Source of the DNA: Rhizobium chutanense
GTDB taxonomy: Bacteria; Pseudomonadota; Alphaproteobacteria; Rhizobiales; Rhizobiaceae
DNA: 64,000 bases
Direction of reading: 5' to 3'
NCBI RefSeq assembly: GCF_002531935.1
Contig: NZ_NWSV01000012.1
Location: forward strand, 1-64,000
Position 1 is the stretch's first letter; the number at the start of each line of letters is the position of its first letter. The notes under the pieces were generated by a model. It saw nothing but the letters and a program-made list of their open reading frames with translations, was not told the origin of the DNA and searched no databases. The position numbers and the translations under genes were made by a program. Shown in pieces: positions 48,377-56,402 of this stretch.

Positions 48377-48628
48377 TTAAGCCGCCTTGGGCGCGCAGCC
48401 CTCGGCCTTCAGCACACGTTTTGTCGACGCCGGATTTTTGGCGAGCCTATCAGCCGGCCGGATGGGTCTGGCAACGAGATTGCCGCCGCAATTCGGGCAG
48501 GCGCCTTTCAATACGCCGTCCGCACAATCGGCGCAGAAGGTGCATTCATAGGTGCAGATCCGCGCCTCGATGCTCTCCGGCGGCAAATCCCTATCGCAGC
48601 ATTCGCAATTAGGCCTGAGTTCCAACAT
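48377..48628 (-). CDS. DUF1272 zinc-ribbon-like small protein
   Basis: An 83-residue protein of DUF1272: MLELRPNCECCDRDLPPES, YECTFCADCADG and ACPNCGGNLVARPIRPAD. Eight Cys in CxCC, CxxC, C, CxxC arrangement predict two zinc sites. DUF1272 genes occur between ureA and ureB in several rhizobia. A role in nickel or zinc handling would fit, but none is shown. It is packed tightly between ureA (9 bp) and ureB (10 bp). Confidence 0.85.
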   Translation of the reverse strand: MLELRPNCECCDRDLPPESIEARICTYECTFCADCADGVLKGACPNCGGNLVARPIRPADRLAKNPASTKRVLKAEGCAPKAA

Positions 48629-48637
48629 TCTACGTCC

Positions 48638-48940
48638 TCACCGGATCGGTTCATGCACGGTGACGAGTTTGGTGCCATCGGGGAAGGTCGCCTCCACCTG
48701 CACGTCGTGGATCATCTCGGCAATGCCCTCCATCACCTGGTCGCGGCCGATCACATGGGCGCCGGCCTCCATCAACTCGGCGACCGGACGACCGTCACGG
48801 GCGCCTTCGACGACGAAATCGCTGATCAGCGCGATCGCTTCGGGATAGTTCAGCTTGACGCCGCGCTCCAGCCGCCGTCGCGCCACCATCGCCGCCATCG
48901 ATATCAGCAGCTTGTCTTTTTCTCTCGGAGTGAGGTTCAT
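48638..48940 (-). CDS. ureA: Urease gamma subunit UreA
   Basis: The ATG complementary to 48938-48940 gives the standard 100 residues: MNLTPREKDKLLISMAAMVARRR, LNYPEAIALISDFVVEGARDG, GRDQVMEGIAEMI and VQVEATFPDGTKLVTVHEPI. It is the smallest structural urease subunit. ureD lies 28 bp upstream. The frame is open a further 20 codons upstream, but that part overlaps the end of ureD and does not match the family. Confidence 0.97.
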   Translation of the reverse strand: MNLTPREKDKLLISMAAMVARRRLERGVKLNYPEAIALISDFVVEGARDGRPVAELMEAGAHVIGRDQVMEGIAEMIHDVQVEATFPDGTKLVTVHEPIR

Positions 48941-48968
48941 TGCTCGTCCATCTGCTTGGTGCTTAAAT

Positions 48969-49790
48969 TCATAGATTCCAGACTTTCGGCACAGGCGCAC
49001 CGTTGCGCAAGGTGGAAATGACCGGGATCAGGATTTTTCTGAGCGAGAAGCCGTCGGCTGCTGCAAGACGCACGACGAGCTTGTCGTTCCAGGCGCTGGC
49101 GCCGCCCATCGCCCCTTCGACGAGCGGCCGCGCTTTGCCGAGATAGGCTTCCGCCAGCGGCCCGGCATAGAGCAGCGTCGCAAAGGCCACCTGCCCGCCG
49201 AGCACGGCCTGACGCGCGGCCAGTGCCGCGATACCCTCGGAAAGTCTGAGCTCCTCGGCATGGATCAGCCGGCCCGAACGGCGGATACGCCAGCGGTCGC
49301 GAAAGAGCCCTGTCTCCACCGCCTCGCCCATCGCCTTGCGGCCGAGCAGCACCGCCTCGACGGCCAGGAATTCGGCGCTCTCGTCGAGATCGACATCGAG
49401 CCGGCGGAAAAGTGAAGCCCGGTCGAAGAGGATGGTCTCCTGCGGCAGCCAGTCGACGCGCGCTCCCGCTCCAACTTCGATGCGGGTCGCCACCTCGGCT
49501 GTGCCAGCCGATGCCTTGTAGATCTTCTCGCAGGCCTGGGTGGTGACGTCGATCTTCGTGCCGGCGCCGGCAACGACGCTCCAATCCATCCGGTCGCCGC
49601 CGGTCAGCCCGCCAGCGGTATTGATGATGACGGCTTCCATCGAGGCATCGAAGGTATCGGGCAGGCGGATCTTCGCCGCGCCCTCCTGATAAAGCTCGCG
49701 GATGCGCGTGCGGCCATCGAACAGCTTCGCTGCCAGATGCCCGCGTCCTTCCGCTCTTTGCGGTCTCGTGCCTGCCGCCGCTGTCGTCAT
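48969..49790 (-). CDS. ureD: Urease accessory protein UreD
   Basis: The ATG complementary to 49788-49790 has AAGGGA six bases upstream; 273 residues. UreD motifs are seen: KIRLPDTFDASMEAVIINTAGGLTGGDRMDW in parts, TTQACEKIYKA, VDWLPQETILFDRASLFRR and FATLLYAGPLAEAYL. UreD is the scaffold of the UreDFG activation complex. It is the first gene of the urease cluster, 149 bp after urtE ends. Confidence 0.95.
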   Translation of the reverse strand: MTTAAAGTRPQRAEGRGHLAAKLFDGRTRIRELYQEGAAKIRLPDTFDASMEAVIINTAGGLTGGDRMDWSVVAGAGTKIDVTTQACEKIYKASAGTAEVATRIEVGAGARVDWLPQETILFDRASLFRRLDVDLDESAEFLAVEAVLLGRKAMGEAVETGLFRDRWRIRRSGRLIHAEELRLSEGIAALAARQAVLGGQVAFATLLYAGPLAEAYLGKARPLVEGAMGGASAWNDKLVVRLAAADGFSLRKILIPVISTLRNGAPVPKVWNL

Positions 49791-49939
49791 AACGTCCCTT
49801 TTGTTCGCGCCCCCGGCTTTCACTCAAGCGCGCGGATCACGGAAAGCAAGCAATTCCTATGCCGTCCAGGGAGGCCCCAGAGGACGCAGGAGATTTGCGA
49901 ATTGCCGCATCCCCTGCCGCAAAAAGCGGCATCTGCCAT

Positions 49940-50635
49940 TCAGACAGTCAGATGCCGGCGGGCTTCCGGCGTATCCAGTGTTTCGGCAAGGCCTTCATGC
50001 ACGATCTCGCCACGATCCATGATGTAGACGTAGTCGGCAAGCTCCCGGCAGAAATCGAGATATTGCTCGACGAGCAGGATCGCCATGCCGGTGGAATCGC
50101 GGAGATAGCGGATCGCCCGGCCGATATCCTTGATGATCGACGGCTGAATGCCTTCGGTCGGTTCATCGAGCACGAGAATCCTGGGGCGTGTCACCATCGC
50201 CCGCCCGATCGCCAGTTGCTGCTGCTGCCCGCCGGAAAGATCGCCGCCGCGTCGCGACAGCATCGACTTCAGCACCGGGAAGAGACTGAAGATGTCGTCG
50301 GGAATATTCCGGTCGCGGCGGCCAAGCGGGGCAAAGCCGGTTTCGAGATTTTCCTTGACGGTCAGCAGCGGAAAGATTTCACGCCCTTGCGGCACATAGC
50401 CGATGCCCTGCTTGGCGCGGGCAAAGGGCGGCAGGCCGTTGAGCCTGGTGTCGTTGAAGGTGACGGTACCGGCCGACAGCGGATGCTGGCCGGTCACGGC
50501 GCGCAGCAGCGAACTCTTTCCGACGCCGTTGCGCCCCAGCACGCAGGTGATCTTGCCCATCTCCGCCTTGATGGAGATGCCGCGCAGCGCCTGGGCGGCG
50601 CCATAATGCAGATTTGCGTTTTCGACTGTCAGCAT
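49940..50635 (-). CDS. urtE: Urea ABC transporter ATP-binding protein UrtE
   Basis: A 231-residue LivF-type ATPase: Walker A GRNGVGKSS, GIGYVPQGREIFPLLTVKEN, signature LSGGQQQQLAIGRAM, Walker B ILVLDEPTEGIQPSII, and LLVEQYLDFCRELADYVYIMDRG. The GVPxGRQIFP/EGIQPS wording is typical of UrtE. Together with UrtD it powers UrtBC. It is last in the urt operon, with an extra gene between it and urtD. Confidence 0.94.
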   Translation of the reverse strand: MLTVENANLHYGAAQALRGISIKAEMGKITCVLGRNGVGKSSLLRAVTGQHPLSAGTVTFNDTRLNGLPPFARAKQGIGYVPQGREIFPLLTVKENLETGFAPLGRRDRNIPDDIFSLFPVLKSMLSRRGGDLSGGQQQQLAIGRAMVTRPRILVLDEPTEGIQPSIIKDIGRAIRYLRDSTGMAILLVEQYLDFCRELADYVYIMDRGEIVHEGLAETLDTPEARRHLTV

Positions 50636-50653
50636 CCGTTCACCCGTTCCCCA

Positions 50654-51172
50654 TCAATTCATCAGCGTGCGCCTCAGCGTCTGCAGGGCGTGCTCCTGTT
50701 CTTTCGTTCTTTCGCCGCCGGCCGCGGCCACGTCCTCGGCAATATCGATCAGTTGCCGGCGCTCCTGCATATCGAGCGCCTTTAACCAGAGATCCCGGAA
50801 CCGGCGGATCGGGTCTTCGGGACTGTTGACGTTCTTGGACGCCCATTCGCCGAAAACCAGCACCTCGTCCATATCGCCCGGCCGGATGATGCCCTTCATG
50901 CGGTTGCGGATGACATCCTTCGCCGCGTCGAGATACATCGGCTTCTCCTTGGCAAGACAGAAGAAGAAAGCCACCGCCGCAATCGCCGGATCGGCGATCG
51001 AGGCGAGCGGCGCCGCCTCCGCCTGCTTGCGGCGCTTTCCACGCCTATAAGCGCCCCGCATGCGCTCGACGGAATCGATGATCTCGTTTCCCGCCTCACG
51101 CATCATTTTAAAACGCCAATACCAGATGACCGCGCCGCTGAGCGCCGCGACAAAAATACCGAGAAAAGCCAT
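50654..51172 (-). CDS. Hypothetical membrane-anchored protein inside the urt operon
   Basis: A 172-residue protein. Residues 1-17 are one hydrophobic segment (MAFLGIFVAALSGAVIWYW), followed by a basic stretch (RGAYRRGKRRKQAE) and a helical domain (about 55-170: IADPAIAAVAFFFCLAKEK; MDEVLVFGEWASKNVNSPEDPIRRF) with a weak TerB-like look. I do not recognise the family with certainty. It lies 76 bp after urtD and 18 bp before urtE, an uncommon interruption of the urtDE pair. Confidence 0.7.
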   Translation of the reverse strand: MAFLGIFVAALSGAVIWYWRFKMMREAGNEIIDSVERMRGAYRRGKRRKQAEAAPLASIADPAIAAVAFFFCLAKEKPMYLDAAKDVIRNRMKGIIRPGDMDEVLVFGEWASKNVNSPEDPIRRFRDLWLKALDMQERRQLIDIAEDVAAAGGERTKEQEHALQTLRRTLMN

Positions 51173-51248
51173 GATGAAACCCCAGAATGAAACCCGCTCG
51201 TTTTAGAGCGTCTTCTTCTGTCAGGTTCAAGCCTGGAAGTTGCATTCT

Positions 51249-52004
51249 TCACCGCCCCAGATAGTTCTCAATCACCTTTGGATCGGAGCTGACGAAATCG
51301 ATCGATCCTTCCGCCAGCACCGAGCCTTCCGCAAGGCACGTGACCTTGACGCCGAGGTCGCGGATAAAGCCCATATCGTGCTCGACGACGACGACCGACC
51401 GGGTCTTGGCGATATCCTTCAGCAAGATCGCCGTTTCCGCCGTCTCCGCATCCGTCATACCGGCCACCGGCTCGTCGACGAGCAGCAGCTTCGGCTCCTG
51501 CGCAAGCAGCATGCCGATCTCCAGCCACTGCTTCTGTCCATGCGAAAGGTTGGCGGCGAATTCCTCGCGGCGGTGCGTCAGCCGCACCGTATCGAGGATT
51601 TCCTCGATACGTGCCTTGTCCTCGCCCGAAAGCCGATAGAACAGCGTCGAGAACACGCCACGGCGCCGGTTCAGCGCCAGCTCCAGATTGTCCCAGACCG
51701 TGTGACTTTCAAACACCGTCGGCTTCTGGAATTTGCGGCCGATGCCGAGCTGGGCGATATCGGCCTCGTCCTTCCTGGTGAGATCGATCGTGCCGTTGAA
51801 GAACACCTCGCCTTCATCGGGCCTGGTTTTGCCGGTGATGATATCCATCATCGTCGTCTTGCCGGCGCCGTTCGGGCCGATGATGGCGCGAAGCTCGCCG
51901 GGTTCGATGACGATCGACAGCGAATTCAACGCTTTGAAGCCGTCGAAGGAAACCGAGACGCCGCTGAGATAAAGCACGCTGGTGGGTTTGACGTCGGGAA
52001 TCAC
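51249..52004 (-). CDS. urtD: Urea ABC transporter ATP-binding protein UrtD
   Basis: I use the GTG complementary to 52002-52004 (GGAG eight bases upstream, 4 bp after the urtC stop); 251 residues. LivG-type ATPase: Walker A GPNGAGKTTMMDIITGKTRP, GIGRKFQKPTVFESHTVWDN, signature LSHGQKQWLEIGMLL, Walker B KLLLVDEPVAGMTD, and VVVVEHDMGFIRDL. The frame is open to 52169 but that part is antisense-like and overlaps urtC. Confidence 0.94.
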   Translation of the reverse strand: MIPDVKPTSVLYLSGVSVSFDGFKALNSLSIVIEPGELRAIIGPNGAGKTTMMDIITGKTRPDEGEVFFNGTIDLTRKDEADIAQLGIGRKFQKPTVFESHTVWDNLELALNRRRGVFSTLFYRLSGEDKARIEEILDTVRLTHRREEFAANLSHGQKQWLEIGMLLAQEPKLLLVDEPVAGMTDAETAETAILLKDIAKTRSVVVVEHDMGFIRDLGVKVTCLAEGSVLAEGSIDFVSSDPKVIENYLGR

Positions 52005-52008
52005 TGTG

Positions 52009-53172
52009 TCACTCCGCTGCCTGGATTTTCGGTTCGATACCGTCTTCCTGCACCGCCGGCGGGACCGCAGCGGAGACGGCTTTCCGTTTGCCGAGATATT
52101 GCGCCACGGTGCCGACGACGCCCTTCGGCAGGAACAGCGTGACGGCGACGAAGAGGCCGCCGAGCGCAAACAGCCAGAACTCCGGGAAGAGACCGGTGAA
52201 GATCGTCTTGCCGCCGTTGACGAGGATTGCGCCGATGATCGGCCCGATCAGCGTCGCCCGCCCCCCGACCGCCGTCCAGATGACGACTTCGATCGAGTTG
52301 GCCGGCGCGAATTCGCCGGGGTTGATGATGCCGACCTGCGGCACATAGAGCGCGCCGGCAATGCCTGCCATCATCGCCGAGACGACGAAGGTGAAGAGTT
52401 TGAAATGCTCGACGCGGTAGCCGAGGAAGCGCGTGCGGCTTTCGGCATCACGCACCCCGACCAGCACCTTGCCGAACTTCGAACGAACGATCGCCGAGGC
52501 AAGCAGCAGCGACAGCGCCAGGAAGATCGCGGTTGCCGCAAAGAGGGCTGCACGCGTGCCGTCGGCCTGGACGTTGAAGCCGATAATGTCCTTGAAATCG
52601 GTCAGGCCGTTGTTGCCGCCAAAACCCATATCGTTGCGGAAGAAGGCGAGCAGCAGCGCATAGGTCATCGCCTGGGTGATGATCGAGAGATAGACACCGT
52701 TGACGCGTGAGCGGAAAGCGAACCAGCCGAAGACGAAGGCAAGCAGGCCGGGCACGACGAGAACCATCAGCGCCGCAAACCAGAAATGGTTGAAGCCGTG
52801 CCAGAACCAGGGCAGATCCTTCCAGTTCAGGAACACCATGAAGTCGGGCAGGATTGGGTCGCCGTAGCTGCCGCGGGTGCCGATCTGGCGCATCAGATAC
52901 ATGCCCATCGCATAGCCCCCGAGCGCGAAGAAGGCACCGTGGCCGAGCGAGAGGATGCCGCAGAAACCCCAGACGAGATCAAGCGCCAGCGCCAGCAGCG
53001 CATAGGTCAGATACTTGCCGAACAGCGCCATGACATAGGTCGGGATATGCAGCGGGTTGGCCGGCCCCGTCATCAGGTTCAGGACGGGAACGAGAACTGC
53101 GACCAGAAGCAAGAGGGCGATGGCAATGACGGTCTTGCGATCGAGAGACCGGAGAAGGAAGGCCGTTATCAT
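52009..53172 (-). CDS. urtC: Urea ABC transporter permease UrtC
   Basis: A 387-residue LivM-type permease with about nine hydrophobic segments. UrtC signatures: YALLALALDLVWGFCGILSLGHGAFFALGGYAMGMYLM in parts, FGGNNGLTDFKDI and VIWTAVGGRATLIGPIIGAILVNGGK in parts. It pairs with UrtB to form the urea channel. Its start overlaps the urtB stop by 4 bp. Confidence 0.95.
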   Translation of the reverse strand: MITAFLLRSLDRKTVIAIALLLLVAVLVPVLNLMTGPANPLHIPTYVMALFGKYLTYALLALALDLVWGFCGILSLGHGAFFALGGYAMGMYLMRQIGTRGSYGDPILPDFMVFLNWKDLPWFWHGFNHFWFAALMVLVVPGLLAFVFGWFAFRSRVNGVYLSIITQAMTYALLLAFFRNDMGFGGNNGLTDFKDIIGFNVQADGTRAALFAATAIFLALSLLLASAIVRSKFGKVLVGVRDAESRTRFLGYRVEHFKLFTFVVSAMMAGIAGALYVPQVGIINPGEFAPANSIEVVIWTAVGGRATLIGPIIGAILVNGGKTIFTGLFPEFWLFALGGLFVAVTLFLPKGVVGTVAQYLGKRKAVSAAVPPAVQEDGIEPKIQAAE

Positions 53173-54806
53173 GCTTCCACCGCCCTTCCTTTGAGTGCGA
53201 AGAGCCCGCGCGGACGCTTCTGGATGAAGAGAATGATCAGGACGAGCACCAGGATCTTACCGAGCACGGCACCGGCGAAGGGCTCGAGGAATTTGTTGAC
53301 GACACCGAGCGACAGCGCCCCGACCAGCGTGCCCCAGAGATTGCCGACGCCGCCGAAGACGACGACCATGAAACTGTCGATGATGTAGGACTGGCCGAGG
53401 TTCGGCGAGACGTTGTCGATCTGGCTGAGCGCCACGCCGGCAATGCCGGCAATGCCCGACCCGAGCGCGAAAGTGAAGGCATCGACCCAGCCGGTGCGGA
53501 TGCCCATCGAGGAGGCCATGCGCCGGTTCTGGGTGACGGCGCGCATCTGCAGGCCGAAGGCGGAGCGTTTCAAAAGCACGAGCAGCGCCAGGAAAACGAC
53601 CATCGAGAAGAGGATGATCCAGAGCCGGTTCCAGGTGATGGCGAGCCCGCCGAGGTCGAAGGCGCCGGACATCCAGCTCGGATTGCGGACCTCGCGATTG
53701 GTCGGGCCGAAAATGCTGCGCACCGCCTGCTGCAGGATCAGCGACACGCCCCACGTGGCGAGCAGCGTTTCGAGCGGCCGGCCATAGAGATAGCGGATGA
53801 CGGCGCGCTCGATGACCAGACCGACGAAGCCGGTAAAGACGAAAGCGGCGGGCACCGCGAAGGCCAGGGAATAATCGCCGAGTTCCGGAAAGGCGGCAAC
53901 CACATATTCCTGCACGACATAGGTCGTGTAGGCGCCGATCATCACCATTTCGCCATGGGCCATATTGATGACGCCCATGACGCCGAAGGTGATCGCAAGG
54001 CCGATCGCCGCCAGCAGCAGCACCGAACCGAGGGACAGGCCATACCAAACGTTTTGGGCGACGTCCCACAGCGCCAGGTCGCGATTGATGGAGTTGATGT
54101 TCGACTGGATCGCCGGCTTCAAATCATCGGGCGCGGTTTCGAGCGTCGTCGTGAGAATGGTCAGCGCATCGCGATTGCCGCGCGCCGCGATCGTATCGAT
54201 TGCAGCCTTCTTGTCCTCGACGCTCGCATCGGTCTTCAAGAGCAGCACAGCGCGCGCCGCTTCCATCGTATTCTTGATCTCCGCATCCTTCTCGGCCGCA
54301 AGCGCCGAATTCAGCAGCTCGAGATTGGCGGGATCGGCATCCTTCAGCAGTCCCTGTGCCGCGGCAAGCCGCGCGGAACGATCAGGGCTCATCAGCGTCA
54401 GCTGGCTGTTTGCGGCACCGATGACGCCGCGAAGGGCGTTGTTGATCTTGACCTTGGTCATCATATCCGGATCGACATCGTCAGCGGCTTCGCCGGTGAT
54501 CGGATCGGAATAGGTCGGCTCGTCGTCGGTCCCGCCCTGCAGGAGAACCGGGCCGCCATCGGAGTTGACGTAGAGAAGGCCGTCGCTCAACTGCTGCAGG
54601 ATCTGGCTGACATGCGGGTCCTTGGAGGCGACCAGCGCCTTGATCGCCGCTTCGCGGTCCGAGAAGTCGCCGACGCCGAGTGCGTCGATGAGGACATGGA
54701 TATCACCCTCGGCCCGAACTTCACCGGAAAATGTCAGGCCCGAAAACATTAGGCCCGAAAACATTAGGCAAAGCGTGATGAGGAAAATCTTTATGGCGCG
54801 ATACAT
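53169..54806 (-). CDS. urtB: Urea ABC transporter permease UrtB with long periplasmic N-domain
   Basis: A 545-residue protein. Residues 1-33 are a signal peptide whose core contains three repeats of FSGLM/FSGLT coded by three 15-bp DNA repeats. About 35-230 is a periplasmic helical domain (HEAT-like, DREAAIKALVASKDPHVSQILQQL in parts) usual for UrtB. About 245-540 is a LivH-type permease (LLLAAIGLAITFGVMGVINMAHGEMVMIGAY in parts; FGGVGNLWGTLVGALSLG). It joins UrtC by an ATGA overlap and follows urtA by 114 bp. Confidence 0.94.
   Translation of the reverse strand: MYRAIKIFLITLCLMFSGLMFSGLTFSGEVRAEGDIHVLIDALGVGDFSDREAAIKALVASKDPHVSQILQQLSDGLLYVNSDGGPVLLQGGTDDEPTYSDPITGEAADDVDPDMMTKVKINNALRGVIGAANSQLTLMSPDRSARLAAAQGLLKDADPANLELLNSALAAEKDAEIKNTMEAARAVLLLKTDASVEDKKAAIDTIAARGNRDALTILTTTLETAPDDLKPAIQSNINSINRDLALWDVAQNVWYGLSLGSVLLLAAIGLAITFGVMGVINMAHGEMVMIGAYTTYVVQEYVVAAFPELGDYSLAFAVPAAFVFTGFVGLVIERAVIRYLYGRPLETLLATWGVSLILQQAVRSIFGPTNREVRNPSWMSGAFDLGGLAITWNRLWIILFSMVVFLALLVLLKRSAFGLQMRAVTQNRRMASSMGIRTGWVDAFTFALGSGIAGIAGVALSQIDNVSPNLGQSYIIDSFMVVVFGGVGNLWGTLVGALSLGVVNKFLEPFAGAVLGKILVLVLIILFIQKRPRGLFALKGRAVEA
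54724..54768. repeat. Three 15-bp tandem repeats in the urtB signal-peptide code
   Basis: Units 54739-54753 and 54754-54768 are identical (CCCGAAAACATTAGG), and 54724-54738 is a diverged copy. Each unit codes five residues (FSGL plus M or T) in the hydrophobic core, so unit gain or loss keeps the frame but changes signal-peptide length. Confidence 0.85.
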
Positions 54807-54859
54807 CGGCTTTCTCGCCCTTGATATCGTTGGCGTTGCGGCGCAATCGCTGGGACGGA

Positions 54860-54891
54860 GCTTCCGCCCGGGGGCAGACCCGGACGGAAGC
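54860..54891 (-). other. Stable stem between urtA and urtB
   Basis: On the minus strand GCTTCCGTCCGGG and CCCGGGCGGAAGC pair over 13 bp (one G-U), starting about 30 bp after the urtA stop. There is no T-run. Such stems often stabilise the upstream binding-protein mRNA and lower read-through to the permease genes. Confidence 0.55.
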
Positions 54892-54920
54892 CACGTGGCA
54901 TCGATCGTTCGACAGGTCTA

Positions 54921-56213
54921 TCAGGAACCCTTGCCGCCGCACTTGCCGGTTGCAACGTTGAAGTTGCCGCAGGACATCGGCTTGCGCCAATCGGAGATCA
55001 GATCCTTGGAGTCCGGAAGGTAATCGGACCATTCGTCGCCGACGACGGCAGGCGTCTGCTGGACGATTTCGAACTGGCCATCAGCCTGGATTTCACCGAT
55101 CAGCACCGGCTTGGTGATATGGTGGTTCGGCATGACGGTGGCATAGCCGCCGGAGAGGTTCGGAACGGTGACGCCGATGATGGAGTCGAGAACCTTGTCG
55201 GTATCGGTCGTGCCGGCAGCCTGGACGGCCTTAACCCATGCGTTGAAGCCGATATAGGCCGCTTCCATCGGGTCGTTGGTCACGCGCTTGTCGTTCTTGG
55301 TGAATGCGTGCCAGTCCTTGATGAACTTCTTGTTGGCGGGGCTTTCCACGGATTCGAAGTAGTTCCAGGCAGCGAGATGGCCGACGAGCGGCTTGGTGTC
55401 GAGACCGGCAAGCTCTTCTTCGCCGACCGAGAAGGCGACGACGGGGATATCGGTTGCCTTGATGCCCTTATTGCCCAGTTCCTTGTAGAACGGAACGTTG
55501 GCGTCGCCGTTGATCGTCGAGACGACGGCGGTCTTCTTGCCGGCCGAACCGAATTCCTTGATCTTGGAAACTTCGGTCTGCCAGTCGGAGAAGCCGAACG
55601 GCGTGTAGTTGGTCATGATGTCTTCTTTCGGAATACCCTTCGAAATCAGGTATGCCTCGAGAATCTTGTTGGTCGTGCGGGGGTAGACGTAGTCGGTGCC
55701 TTCGAGCACGAAGCGCTTGACGCCTTCTTTCTCCATCAGGTAATCGACGGCCGGAATTGCCTGCTGGTTCGGAGCCGCGCCGGTGTAGAAGATGTTGCGC
55801 GAGGATTCTTCGCCTTCATACTGCACGGGATAGAAGAGCAGCGAATTCAGCTCTTCGAAAACAGGCAGGACGGATTTGCGCGAAGACGAGGTCCAGCAGC
55901 CGAAGACGGCGGCGACTTTGTCCTTTTCGATCAGCTCGCGTGCCTTTTCGGCAAACAGCGGCCAGTCGGAAGCCGGATCGACGACGACGGCCTCAAGCTT
56001 CTTGCCGAGGAGACCGCCCTTCTTGTTCTGCTCGTCGATGAGCATCAGCATGGCGTCTTTCAGCGTTGTTTCGGAAATCGCCATCGTGCCTGAAAGCGAA
56101 TGCAATACGCCGACCTTGATCGTGTCGTCGGCGGCCAGCGCGCCGTGGAACGCGGCCGATGCCGCCATAACGGCACCGAGCGCAGCACCGGTGATCGTGG
56201 ATCTGAAATTCAT
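54921..56213 (-). CDS. urtA: Urea ABC transporter substrate-binding protein UrtA
   Basis: A 430-residue protein with signal peptide (about 1-28, AFHGALAADDTIKVG). The mature part matches UrtA: VGVLHSLSGTMAISETTLKDAML, WPLFAEKARELIEKDKVAAVFGCWTSSSRKSVLPVFEE in parts, GTDYVYPRTTNKILEAYL, and NHHITKPVLIGEIQADGQF. It delivers urea or short amides to UrtBC. It is first in the urt operon; a promoter must lie in the 56214-56402 gap, where no sigma-54 site was found. Confidence 0.95.
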   Translation of the reverse strand: MNFRSTITGAALGAVMAASAAFHGALAADDTIKVGVLHSLSGTMAISETTLKDAMLMLIDEQNKKGGLLGKKLEAVVVDPASDWPLFAEKARELIEKDKVAAVFGCWTSSSRKSVLPVFEELNSLLFYPVQYEGEESSRNIFYTGAAPNQQAIPAVDYLMEKEGVKRFVLEGTDYVYPRTTNKILEAYLISKGIPKEDIMTNYTPFGFSDWQTEVSKIKEFGSAGKKTAVVSTINGDANVPFYKELGNKGIKATDIPVVAFSVGEEELAGLDTKPLVGHLAAWNYFESVESPANKKFIKDWHAFTKNDKRVTNDPMEAAYIGFNAWVKAVQAAGTTDTDKVLDSIIGVTVPNLSGGYATVMPNHHITKPVLIGEIQADGQFEIVQQTPAVVGDEWSDYLPDSKDLISDWRKPMSCGNFNVATGKCGGKGS

Positions 56214-56357
56214 CTGTTTGAGCCCCTCTTCTTGTTCCGCAACAGGCCGGAAACGGAATTCAACTGTTGCCGAGGGGGACTATCGGGCGCTGCAGCGCAA
56301 AAACACATACGCAAAATGACGTAGGCGCAGGGGGCAAACGGACCGGCTGAAAAGCAA

Positions 56358-56383
56358 GGGTATCCCCGCAGCCGGGGATGCCC
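56358..56383 (-). terminator. Terminator of the phosphatase gene
   Basis: GGGTATCCCCG and CGGGGATGCCC form an 11-bp stem (one G-U) with a 4-base loop, about 20 bp after the phosphatase stop. On the minus strand TTGCTTTTC follows. Confidence 0.65.
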
Positions 56384-56402
56384 TCTTGGTTCGGAGACGG
56401 GA

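Noticed and set aside
56214..56402. Possible sigma-54/NtrC promoter before urtA
   Set aside because: No TGGC-N9-TTGC pattern was found on the minus strand in this gap, so nitrogen control cannot be claimed from sequence.
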